NCBI GenBank assembly: GCA_938008015.1
Contig: CALLMA010000099.1
Location: 1 to 33,520 of the forward strand
DNA: 33,520 nt
Direction of reading: 5' to 3'
From: an uncultured Celeribacter sp.
Lineage (GTDB): Bacteria; Pseudomonadota; Alphaproteobacteria; Rhodobacterales; Rhodobacteraceae
Below, in pieces: positions 8,644 through 16,955 of the stretch. Every line of letters starts with the position of its first letter. Position 1 is the first letter of the stretch. A program made the position numbers and the translations under genes. The notes under the pieces are model-generated. The model was not told the DNA's origin, did no database searches, and was given only the letters and a program-made list of their open reading frames with translations.

Positions 8644-9633
8644 TCAACCACGACGTCTGCGCCCGCCGCCTCTGCGACCGCCAGCAGCCTTTGCGCTCGT
8701 CGCATTATTTGACGCTTCTAAAAAGCTTGTGCCCGTTGCAACATCAGATAAAACGCGAGAAAATCCGATCCAATTTGAACCATCTGGATCGTGGTTCATT
8801 AAGAGATTAGCGGCTCTAACAGCTTCCATTTCTTGTGGTCGTATCGGGTTCATAATTGCAGAAGTCATACCCGATGCAATGGCCATGGGTAAAAATGCAG
8901 CATTGATCCCATGTCTATGAGGCAGACCAAATGAAACATTGGATGCGCCGCATGTCGTATTCACACCCAATTCAGCCCTCAAACGACGCACGAGAGCGAA
9001 GACCTGCTGCCCAGCTGTTGCCATAGCGCCGATTGGCATCACTAAGGGATCCACGACAATATCATGTGCTGGAATACCAAAATCAGCCGCACGTTCGACA
9101 ATCTTTTTGGCAACATTGAAGCGGACGTCTGGATCTTCTGAAATGCCACTATCGTCATTTGAAATGGCCACAACAGGGACATTGTATTTTTTGATCAATG
9201 GCAAGACACGCTCTAAGCGATCTTCTTCTCCCGTCACTGAATTCACAAGAGGGCGCCCTTCACATGCCTCCAGGCCACTTTCCAAAGCAGCAGGGACCGA
9301 GCTATCAATGCATAAAGGTGTCTCAACAACGGATTGAACCCGAGAGATCAAATCTCTCATGAGAGGGGGTTCTACAAAGTTGTTATCGGCATATCTGGGA
9401 TCTTCGGCCATTTTATTTGAAAAAACAGCGCCAGAGTTGATGTCTAAAATTGTTGCACCGCATGCGGTTTGCTCAATTGCATCTCTTTCGACCGTAGAAA
9501 AATCTCCAAGCTCCAGTTCTGCAGCAAGTTTTTTGCGCCCTGTCGGATTTATGCGCTCTCCAATAACGCAAAAAGGCTCATCAAACCCCATAATCACAGA
9601 CTTTGTTTTACTCTCAATGATGGTGCGTGTCAT
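8644..9633 (-). CDS. Methyltetrahydrofolate:corrinoid methyltransferase (pterin-binding domain, stand-alone MetH-like module)
   Basis: VIGERINPTGRKKLAAEL, ILDINSGA, PLCIDSS and NTTCGASNVSFGLPHR; Arg/Gly-rich C-terminal tail. Confidence 0.88.
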   Translation of the reverse strand: MTRTIIESKTKSVIMGFDEPFCVIGERINPTGRKKLAAELELGDFSTVERDAIEQTACGATILDINSGAVFSNKMAEDPRYADNNFVEPPLMRDLISRVQSVVETPLCIDSSVPAALESGLEACEGRPLVNSVTGEEDRLERVLPLIKKYNVPVVAISNDDSGISEDPDVRFNVAKKIVERAADFGIPAHDIVVDPLVMPIGAMATAGQQVFALVRRLRAELGVNTTCGASNVSFGLPHRHGINAAFLPMAIASGMTSAIMNPIRPQEMEAVRAANLLMNHDPDGSNWIGFSRVLSDVATGTSFLEASNNATSAKAAGGRRGGGRRRRG

Positions 9634-9677
9634 AGATCACCCTTTGCTTTGCGTTGTTGAAAATTTATAGGCTCAAT

Positions 9678-9992
9678 TTATTTTGGATCAAAGCCATCAT
9701 TATCTATTAGCTGCTTAAGTCGCATTGTATCAAATTGTTTTTCTAATGCGTTGATATGCGCTTGCACAATCTCTTTCGGAGACGCTTCATCATGGGGCAT
9801 TTGCGCCTCAATAATAGAATCGCGCCATTCTTTTGTGTAGGCATCGCCGTCTGTCGCGCCGATTTTCATCGCAACACGATCAATCGCTTGCTCAAATCGT
9901 TCGCTCAAAATGGCACGGGCAGCTTTTCGACCGCGTCCGATACGAACCTGAGCGGGGATATCTCTCCAAAAGATTATTGTAACTTCGGGCAT
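9678..9992 (-). CDS. 'Virulence factor' family small protein (ORF track start 10043; internal ATG at 9992 preferred)
   Basis: MPEVTIIFWRDIPAQVRIGRGRKAARAILSERFEQAID, recognised as the small protein often found with corrinoid methyltransferase genes in alphaproteobacteria. Confidence 0.65.
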   Translation of the reverse strand: MPEVTIIFWRDIPAQVRIGRGRKAARAILSERFEQAIDRVAMKIGATDGDAYTKEWRDSIIEAQMPHDEASPKEIVQAHINALEKQFDTMRLKQLIDNDGFDPK

Positions 9993-10187
9993 CAGCTTCT
10001 CCAAAATGCATAATATCATGAGTAAAATATTCGCGTTGAACATAAAAGATATTTGAGTGCGGATCAGTTTGAATTCTTTTCAACAAGATCATGAAAGCAA
10101 TAGAGTAGGGGCTTTAGTATTTTATATATTCTTTCACTAGCTCTTGTTCTTTCACAGTAAATGCGGTTATTGTTTGCGTAACTTGAA

Positions 10188-11309
10188 ATGGAGGGCGTAG
10201 AGATGGCGCCCAAGCGTCCCAAAAGTGCGGGCGCGTTCCCAAAACCGGTAGAGCGCACTGCACTCAAAAAAGCCGATTCAGCCGATTTATATGCGGCATT
10301 GGATCTCGGTACGAATTCGTGCCGCATGTTGATTGCCCAACCGATAGGCAATCATTTTCGTGTGGTTGATAGTTTTTCGAAATCCGTCCAATTGGGGAGC
10401 GGATTAGAAAGTTCTGGCCGTTTGTCTAGAAGTTCAATTTTTCGCACGGTCCAAGCCTTAAAGGTTTGCAGAAAAAAGCTTGATAAATATCAAGTAAAAC
10501 GGATGCGATTGGTTGCAACTGAAGCCTGCCGAAGAGCAAAGAATTCACGTGATTTTCTCAAAAAAGTCCGCAAAGAAACAGGGCTTAGGTTGGAGATTAT
10601 TAAAACGGAAGAAGAGGCGCGCCTTGCCGTTATTTCATGTGCGCCTTTGGTCTCTGCGAAAACGGAACAACTGCTCGTGATTGATATCGGCGGCGGATCA
10701 ACAGAACTTGTCTGGATTGATCTATCGGCTGTGCCTCCACAAGAGCGCTCTAAATCGATCATGAAAATGAAAACGGGCATGATCACTCAAGGGAGCATGC
10801 CCAATTCTCAGGTGCGTGTCGTAGATTGGATCTCAGTTCCTTTGGGTGTGACCACACTCATGCAGAAATTCGCAGATGTAAAAGATGAGAATGCAAGATT
10901 TGCATTAATGTCTTGCCATTTTGAAGAACAGCTGGCCGATTTCATTCCTTATATCAACGGGCAAGATCGGGAGGGTTTCCAAATCATTGGAACATCTGGC
11001 ACCGTGACAACTGTTGCTGCATCGCATTTAGGGCTACGCCGCTATGATCGTAATAAAGTCGATGGTTTAAGGATGACATCTGAGGAAATCGACAGTGTCA
11101 TAAACGGCTATCTGGGCCTGAGTGCTGAGGGACGGCAAAAAAACATTCGCCTGACGCATGATCGTCAGTCTCTCATCATGTCGGGATCTGCCATTTTGCA
11201 AGCCTTATTGCGCTCATGGCCAACAGACAGATTATCTGTGGCCGATCGCGGCTTAAGGGAAGGTCTTCTTTATGCGCAGATGTACGCAGATAAGGTTCTT
11301 AAAGTCTGA
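10188..11309 (+). CDS. Ppx/GppA family exopolyphosphatase/phosphatase
   Basis: AALDLGTNSCRMLIAQ, ATEACRRAKN and LLVIDIGGGSTELVW motifs. Confidence 0.9.
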   Translation: MEGVEMAPKRPKSAGAFPKPVERTALKKADSADLYAALDLGTNSCRMLIAQPIGNHFRVVDSFSKSVQLGSGLESSGRLSRSSIFRTVQALKVCRKKLDKYQVKRMRLVATEACRRAKNSRDFLKKVRKETGLRLEIIKTEEEARLAVISCAPLVSAKTEQLLVIDIGGGSTELVWIDLSAVPPQERSKSIMKMKTGMITQGSMPNSQVRVVDWISVPLGVTTLMQKFADVKDENARFALMSCHFEEQLADFIPYINGQDREGFQIIGTSGTVTTVAASHLGLRRYDRNKVDGLRMTSEEIDSVINGYLGLSAEGRQKNIRLTHDRQSLIMSGSAILQALLRSWPTDRLSVADRGLREGLLYAQMYADKVLKV

Positions 11310-11424
11310 TTTTAATCTAAGAACATATTCCGATAATGAGTATTATGTATTATTTTTGATCAGTTGAGATCAAGGTGCAACCCGTGGTAATCAGTCTTAG
11401 AAATTGTATTCGAAGGAATAAACG

Positions 11425-11589
11425 ATGGTAATAATAATTATGGCGGCTTTAGGATGTTTCACGGGCCTCGGAAAAGCGAAAAAGAAAAATGGCAATCGAG
11501 CTGATAAGATACAATATGCAGTTGCATATGCGATATTATTTGCAATTGTTGGATTATTTCTTACGATCATATTAGAAAAATTATTATAA
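11425..11589 (+). CDS. Hypothetical 54-aa small membrane protein (absent from the ORF track)
   Basis: MVIIIMAALGCFTGLGKAKKKNGNRADKIQYAVAYAILFAIVGLFLTIILEKLL*; AAGGA upstream of ATG; C-terminal TM helix. Confidence 0.4.
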   Translation: MVIIIMAALGCFTGLGKAKKKNGNRADKIQYAVAYAILFAIVGLFLTIILEKLL

Positions 11590-11624
11590 AAAAATGGCCG
11601 CACCGAATAATCATCGGGCGGCCA
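11588..11624 (-). terminator. Rho-independent terminator on the minus strand
   Basis: tggccgc ccga/tcgg t gcggcca stem (7+4 bp with one bulge, 7-nt loop) followed on the minus strand by TTTTTTT. Confidence 0.75.
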
Positions 11625-11678
11625 GTTTGACAGGGAGGAAGTGGTTGATCCGGGAGGATTGGATCAACTACATATATA
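11588..11678 (-). ncRNA. Candidate trans-acting sRNA with anti-Shine-Dalgarno motifs
   Basis: Minus-strand hairpin with loop AAUCCUCCC, linker with a second UCCUCCC, then a 7+4 bp GC-rich stem followed by U7; the 5' end is estimated from a possible TTCACA-N18-TTATAC promoter. Confidence 0.6.
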
Positions 11679-11765
11679 CCTAGGGTATAATTGTTAATGA
11701 AGAGTTCATGTGAACAAAGATAGTACAAATTTTGTTGTTTAAATCATATTCAGGGGTAGATAAGA

Positions 11766-13313
11766 ATGAATAATGGTATTTTTGTTGGTGGCGGAGCAGA
11801 AAATTATTCTCAAAAACAAGAGTTATTACTGAAGTATGGTAATCGCCATGGCTTGATTGCTGGCGCAACTGGAACTGGTAAAACTGTAACATTACAGATA
11901 CTTGCAGAAGGTTTTTCCAAAGCCGGCGTTCCTGTTTTCTTATCGGATGTAAAGGGTGATCTTTCTGGATTGGCGAATTCAGGGCGTGTTGAACATAAGT
12001 TGCATGATGCGTTTGAAAAGCGCGCAACAAAAATCAATTATACAAATTATTTATACGAGCACTATCCCGTTATATTTTGGGATCTCTTCGGCAAGCAAGG
12101 CCATCCGATCCGGACGACAATATCTGATATGGGCCCCCTCCTCCTTTCTCGCTTGCTCGGTCTATCTGAGGCGCAAGAAGGTGTGATCAACGTCGCTTTT
12201 CGAGTATCTGATGAGCAAGGCTTGCCTTTGTTGGACTTAAAGGATTTACGCGCCTTGCTTTCTTGGTGCGGGCAAAATGCAGATGAGCTGACGCTTGAAT
12301 ACGGAAATGTTTCTAAATCGTCCATTGGGGCTATTCAAAGATCACTGTTGGTCTTAGAGAATCAAGGAGGCACATATTTCTTTGGTGAGCCTGCGTTGGA
12401 TATTCAAGATTTGTTCTTGAAAGATGAAAAAGGCTTCGGCTGTATTAATATTTTATCCGCAGATCAATTAATGCTTTCCCCAGGGCTTTATGCAACATTT
12501 TTGCTCTGGTTGCTCTCTGAATTATTCGAAGAACTTCCTGAGGTTGGAAACCCAGATAAGCCCAAGCTGGTTTTCTTTTTTGACGAGGCACATTTATTGT
12601 TCGATGATGCCCCAAAAGCCCTTGTGGATAAGGTGGAACAAGTGGCGCGTCTGATCCGTTCTAAAGGAGTTGGTGTGTATTTTGTCACGCAAAATCCGGA
12701 TGATATACCTGAAGATATATTGAGCCAGTTAGGGAATCGTATTCAGCATGCTCTGCGCGCCTTCACAGCCCGTGATCAAAAAGCATTGCAAATGGCTGCG
12801 CAGACTTATCGCCCAAACCCTTCATTTGATATCGAAACTGCGATTAAAGAAGTCGGAACGGGAGAAGCCGTAACGTCATTTTTAGAAGAAAAAGGCGTCC
12901 CAGGTATGGCGCAAAGAACATTAATTCGCCCACCTTCGAGCCAATTAGGGCCAATAGAAGCACATGAGCGGCAAAGTTATATTTTGAATTCTCCTCTATC
13001 TGGGAAATATGAGCAGATTATTGACCGCAAAAGCGCCTCGGAAATGTTGAAGGCGCGCGCTCAGAAGGCTGCAATTGATCAAGATGAAATCAATTCTGAA
13101 GACGCTTCCCAGCTTTCAACATCTGAAAAAGCATTCAATCATGCACGGCGATATAGTGGCACATCCTATCAACGCTCAGCTGCACCAAAGAAAACCTCTT
13201 CTAGCCAAAATATAAGCAAAGCTTTCGGCAATATGCTCGTAAAAGAGCTCACAGGTACGACAGGTCGTCGCATTGTGCGTGGGATTCTTGGAAGCTTTTT
13301 TAAGGGGCGGTAA
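11766..13313 (+). CDS. HerA-like/DUF853 ATPase (YjgR-type putative helicase)
   Basis: Walker A AGATGTGKTVTLQ, FLSDVKGDLSGLA, FFFDEAHLLF and VYFVTQNPDDIPEDILSQLGNRIQHALRAFT. Confidence 0.88.
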   Translation: MNNGIFVGGGAENYSQKQELLLKYGNRHGLIAGATGTGKTVTLQILAEGFSKAGVPVFLSDVKGDLSGLANSGRVEHKLHDAFEKRATKINYTNYLYEHYPVIFWDLFGKQGHPIRTTISDMGPLLLSRLLGLSEAQEGVINVAFRVSDEQGLPLLDLKDLRALLSWCGQNADELTLEYGNVSKSSIGAIQRSLLVLENQGGTYFFGEPALDIQDLFLKDEKGFGCINILSADQLMLSPGLYATFLLWLLSELFEELPEVGNPDKPKLVFFFDEAHLLFDDAPKALVDKVEQVARLIRSKGVGVYFVTQNPDDIPEDILSQLGNRIQHALRAFTARDQKALQMAAQTYRPNPSFDIETAIKEVGTGEAVTSFLEEKGVPGMAQRTLIRPPSSQLGPIEAHERQSYILNSPLSGKYEQIIDRKSASEMLKARAQKAAIDQDEINSEDASQLSTSEKAFNHARRYSGTSYQRSAAPKKTSSSQNISKAFGNMLVKELTGTTGRRIVRGILGSFFKGR

Positions 13314-13326
13314 AATAGATTTTACG

Positions 13327-13399
13327 CACTCTCATCAGAGTGAGGGTAATAAGAGTGACGGCGCCCCTGCCCTTCGCCACCCTCATTTGAAAGGGTGGC
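13327..13399. other. Cluster of overlapping, mutually exclusive hairpins in a convergent intergenic region
   Basis: cactct/agagtg (13327-13342), tgagggt/accctca (13341-13347 with 13379-13385), gccaccct/agggtggc (13376-13399). Confidence 0.5.
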
Positions 13400-13414
13400 A
13401 ACAAATATCATGTA

Positions 13415-13726
13415 TTATTCAATGGGGCTGGAGTAAACGTGATAGGCAAATCCCTTACGGCCCGCTGTTTTGGCTAATTCCTGCAGCTGTTTGTCTGGAA
13501 TTGCAGAAAGCTTTTGAGGGACTTCTTTGCTTTGAATAAACTCAATATTTTTCCAGCCAAACTTTGATAAGATATTGGAAACAGACTTTTGCGCCTGTTC
13601 AATATCTCCATCTACCGCAAAACAATTCATTGCATAGTTTTTGCCCGTCAAAAGACCTTTGTGTCTTTGAGAAATAGATGCATCCGCTTGTGCATGGATA
13701 AGATAGAGATAAAGTTTATGCGCCAT
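13415..13726 (-). CDS. Conserved-looking hypothetical protein, translationally coupled to hflX
   Basis: 103-aa ORF; hflX stop and this start overlap as TAATG. Confidence 0.6.
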   Translation of the reverse strand: MAHKLYLYLIHAQADASISQRHKGLLTGKNYAMNCFAVDGDIEQAQKSVSNILSKFGWKNIEFIQSKEVPQKLSAIPDKQLQELAKTAGRKGFAYHVYSSPIE

Positions 13727-15051
13727 TATGACATTTCCCTAAATTGTTTTTCCTGTCGCGGTGTCCAAAGGACCTCAATTTGATAGCCTTCCTCATTCGG
13801 CTCTTCTTCTAAAACGACACCTTCTTTGAAAAGCCAAGCGCGTTTTTTGCCTTGATCATAAGGAAGCAGGATTTTTCTTTGAATTTTATCTTCTTCAAAA
13901 AAGGCAGAGACTGCAGATAATAAGTCTTCCACGCCTTCGCCAGAAACAGCTGATATCGCAAATTTATCTTCTTCCATCTGCGCGCGCTCAAGGCGGATAG
14001 ATCTTGCCTCATCATCTAAGAGATCAATCTTATTCCACACTTCATAGATTGGAGCGCTGTCTTTGATGCCTAGATCTTTTAAAATCTGCAGAACATCAGT
14101 TTTTTGCTCTTCTGATTTTTCATGTGCAATATCGCGGACATGTAGGATTAAATCTGCATCGAGGACTTCTTCAAGCGTTGCCCGAAAAGAAGCGACAAGC
14201 TGTGTTGGGAGAGATGAAATGAAACCTACAGTATCAGAGAGGATAATTTCACGATCCCCACCGTGCGCGTTTTCGATTTTCAATTGGCGCATCGTTGGAT
14301 CTAGCGTCGCAAATAGCATATCTTTTGCAAAAACGTCTGCACCTGTTACTGTATTGAAAAATGTAGATTTTCCAGCATTTGTATAGCCAACTAAGGCGAC
14401 AATTGGAAAGGGTATCTTCGCGCGCGAAGCGCGGTGTAGTTCACGTGTTTTCACAACTTTATCAAGCTGGCGGCGCAATCTGACCAATTGATCATCAATG
14501 GCGCGTCTATCCGCCTCGATCTGTGTTTCGCCTGGGCCACCAACGAAGCCCAATCCGCCTCTTTGGCGCTCAAGGTGCGTCCAAGCTCTTACAAGACGTG
14601 TTCTTTGATAGCTGAGCGCGGCCATTTCTACCTGTAGAACGCCCTCTCGCGTCCGCGCGCGATCAGAGAAGATTTCTAAAATCAAACCTGTTCGATCAAG
14701 GATTTTGACTTTCCACTGTTTTTCCAAAACACGCTGTTGAACAGGGCTCACAGGCCCGTCGATTAGGACGAGTTCTATGTCATTTGTTTTCAGAATATTT
14801 TGAAGCTCTTCAAGCTTACCTTTTCCAAAAAGCTGGCCAGAGTGAAATTTTGGAAGACGCACAATTGCACTTCCAATCACTTCAAGGTTTGGCAGGGCTT
14901 CTGCCAATGAAATTGCTTCATTGAGACCGCTTGTTGCATCTCTGCGATTGCGATCTGACAATAATTCAGGGTGGATTACCCATGAACGGGTTTTCCGTAT
15001 CTCGTGCTCTTGCAATGTTAGACCTTTTTTATTGCTGGTCTTCGCCATCAT
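13726..15051 (-). CDS. hflX: GTPase HflX
   Basis: [34 protein letters not shown] and [14 protein letters not shown] motifs. Confidence 0.95.
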   Translation of the reverse strand: MMAKTSNKKGLTLQEHEIRKTRSWVIHPELLSDRNRRDATSGLNEAISLAEALPNLEVIGSAIVRLPKFHSGQLFGKGKLEELQNILKTNDIELVLIDGPVSPVQQRVLEKQWKVKILDRTGLILEIFSDRARTREGVLQVEMAALSYQRTRLVRAWTHLERQRGGLGFVGGPGETQIEADRRAIDDQLVRLRRQLDKVVKTRELHRASRAKIPFPIVALVGYTNAGKSTFFNTVTGADVFAKDMLFATLDPTMRQLKIENAHGGDREIILSDTVGFISSLPTQLVASFRATLEEVLDADLILHVRDIAHEKSEEQKTDVLQILKDLGIKDSAPIYEVWNKIDLLDDEARSIRLERAQMEEDKFAISAVSGEGVEDLLSAVSAFFEEDKIQRKILLPYDQGKKRAWLFKEGVVLEEEPNEEGYQIEVLWTPRQEKQFREMS

Positions 15052-15268
15052 ATAGATTGATGGATTGTGCTGGCATTATCGTAGAAATCGCGTGTTTATA
15101 CACCAATTGCGTTTGGCCATCACGGCGAAGGAGAACGCAAAAGTTATCAAACCACGTAATAACGCCTTGTAACTTCACACCGTTGATTAAAAAAACCGTA
15201 ACAGGGGTTTTCGTTTTGCGGACGTGATTTAAAAAAGCATCTTGTAGGTTTTGCTTATCTGAGGCCAT
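15029..15268 (-). CDS. hfq: RNA chaperone Hfq
   Basis: [61 protein letters not shown]. Confidence 0.97.
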   Translation of the reverse strand: MASDKQNLQDAFLNHVRKTKTPVTVFLINGVKLQGVITWFDNFCVLLRRDGQTQLVYKHAISTIMPAQSINLYDGEDQQ

Positions 15269-15407
15269 TCTTTTGCCTTTATTTTATTATTATTTATGGG
15301 CATGATTTTATCATACGCTCCCTCGAACAATCACAAGCTTTTCTGGGTCTTGTCAAGGCTTAAAGCGTTATTTCGCAGTGCGGTAGAAAAGACTGCGCCC
15401 TCTTTGA

Positions 15408-16943
15408 TCACATACGCCAAAAATTTGGGTTCAATAAGGCAATAATTGCGAGAAGTTCTAATCTTCCTAAAATCATTGTGATCATCAGGATGATTTTTTC
15501 AAAGCTGCCGAGATCGACGTAACTCAATTCTGCATTGCTGGCGATTTCAACAAGAGGCCCAGTGGTCGTTATGGCTGAAATCGTAAAAATTGCGGCTTCT
15601 TCAAAGCTTTGTCCGAGCAAGGATAGCAAAAGCATAACCAAGGCAATCGTCAGCGCAAAGGCCATGAAATAATGCCAAGCAACCTGCGCGCCTTCTTTGC
15701 GAATTCTGCGTGCGAGGCGCCCTGCACCGCTGACATAATTCGGCGAGACAAGTTTCTCAATTTCTTTCTCTCCATGCCTGACGAGAGCATATAAGCGAAC
15801 TAGCTTTACGCCACCTGCAGTTGTCGCCGCCCCGCCGCCAAATATCGCCAATCCTAATAATAAAACCCCAGGTGTCTGCAATCCAGCCCATGCCTTCGCA
15901 TGATCCCAAGCTGTGCTCTCAAAGCCTAATGTGGTTAAAAACGACAAAATGGTGAACACGCTTCCCCAGATAGATTCAAGGGCGAGTGATATTGTCCAAT
16001 TTCCTTCAATTTCAAGAGCCCCAGCCCAGTGTCGCAAATATAGAAATACAGTTACAATAATAGCGAGAAAGATGGCGATTTTAATTTCTGGGTCTTTGTG
16101 AATAGGAGGGCTATCTTTAAGGCGTTTTTCAAACGTAAAAGATTTGCGTGAGAGGGCAAAAAACAAAAAAATCAGAATAGAGGCTTCAATAATGAGGCTG
16201 CCGTTTCCCCCTGTCAGCCCGCCAACTGGAGAGATGCCCGATGTTGAAAGCGTTGCCATAGCTAGGGTTAAAGCAATAAAAGGCGTTTCGCCGGCTATTG
16301 TCAGAAGAAGCCAAAGTAGCGCTGTTGCGACGAGATAAATCGGTAAAAACCGCTTCGTGTAGATTGCAATGCGCCCTCTCGGGTTTGCGATTTCGATGAT
16401 CTGGTTGTCTTTATTGGGTTGATAGGTCACATTACGTGAGGCGATCACCTCAAATCCCCCTAAATTTAGAGGAGCAAGTATAGCAATTGCGCTGAGCCAC
16501 GCGATGAATCCGCCAAGCCACCCCACCACAGATCGCCAAAGATGCACGGTGTCAGGTAAGCGTCCGGATGTATCAAAAAGGGTGGCGCCCGTCGTTGTGA
16601 GAGCGGAGACCATTTCAAAATAAGCATTGAGTGCGGTCGTATTGCCAATGGCGTCCAAGAATGGGATGGCAAGTAGACAAGGAAGTATCGTATAGCAGGA
16701 CACGAGAATGAGAAGTTGGTTTCGCCCTGCCCTTCTTACAATCTGCGAGGATTGAGAGAGAGGTTTATAGCTGGCAATCGCTCCAAAGAGCGCTAAGACT
16801 GAGGTGAATATCCCCGCATAGAAAAAGATACGCGCGCTTTCGAGATCGCCAGTTGTCGCGCCAAAAACTGCAGGGATCTGCATTAATAAGCCACTTACAA
16901 GAATAAGTTGCGCGAAAAGCGGGATGCGAGATAGAAATCTCAT
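15408..16943 (-). CDS. trkH: Potassium uptake protein TrkH
   Basis: Repeated pore-like ALTTTGAT, TLSTSGISPVGG, TLGFEST and AITTTGP segments in a polytopic protein. Confidence 0.9.
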   Translation of the reverse strand: MRFLSRIPLFAQLILVSGLLMQIPAVFGATTGDLESARIFFYAGIFTSVLALFGAIASYKPLSQSSQIVRRAGRNQLLILVSCYTILPCLLAIPFLDAIGNTTALNAYFEMVSALTTTGATLFDTSGRLPDTVHLWRSVVGWLGGFIAWLSAIAILAPLNLGGFEVIASRNVTYQPNKDNQIIEIANPRGRIAIYTKRFLPIYLVATALLWLLLTIAGETPFIALTLAMATLSTSGISPVGGLTGGNGSLIIEASILIFLFFALSRKSFTFEKRLKDSPPIHKDPEIKIAIFLAIIVTVFLYLRHWAGALEIEGNWTISLALESIWGSVFTILSFLTTLGFESTAWDHAKAWAGLQTPGVLLLGLAIFGGGAATTAGGVKLVRLYALVRHGEKEIEKLVSPNYVSGAGRLARRIRKEGAQVAWHYFMAFALTIALVMLLLSLLGQSFEEAAIFTISAITTTGPLVEIASNAELSYVDLGSFEKIILMITMILGRLELLAIIALLNPNFWRM

Positions 16944-16955
16944 GTGAAAAGAGAC

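Noticed and set aside
8939-9337. 132-aa plus-strand ORF
   Set aside because: Antisense to the methyltransferase gene, low-complexity Ser/Thr/Pro-rich shadow translation
11356-11373. FNR/FixK-type box ttgatc...gatcaa after ppx/gppA
   Set aside because: Spacing between TTGAT and ATCAA is 8, not 4; more likely a minor hairpin
11641-11697. Plus-strand leader peptide starting GTG at 11641 after GGGAGGAA
   Set aside because: SD-to-start spacing is only about 2 nt, the peptide (MVDPGGLDQLHIYLGYNC) is not convincing, and the minus-strand U7 terminator fits an sRNA better
15374-15397. cgcagt/actgcg hairpin downstream of trkH as terminator
   Set aside because: Only 6 bp and no clear U-tract on the minus strand; too weak to call
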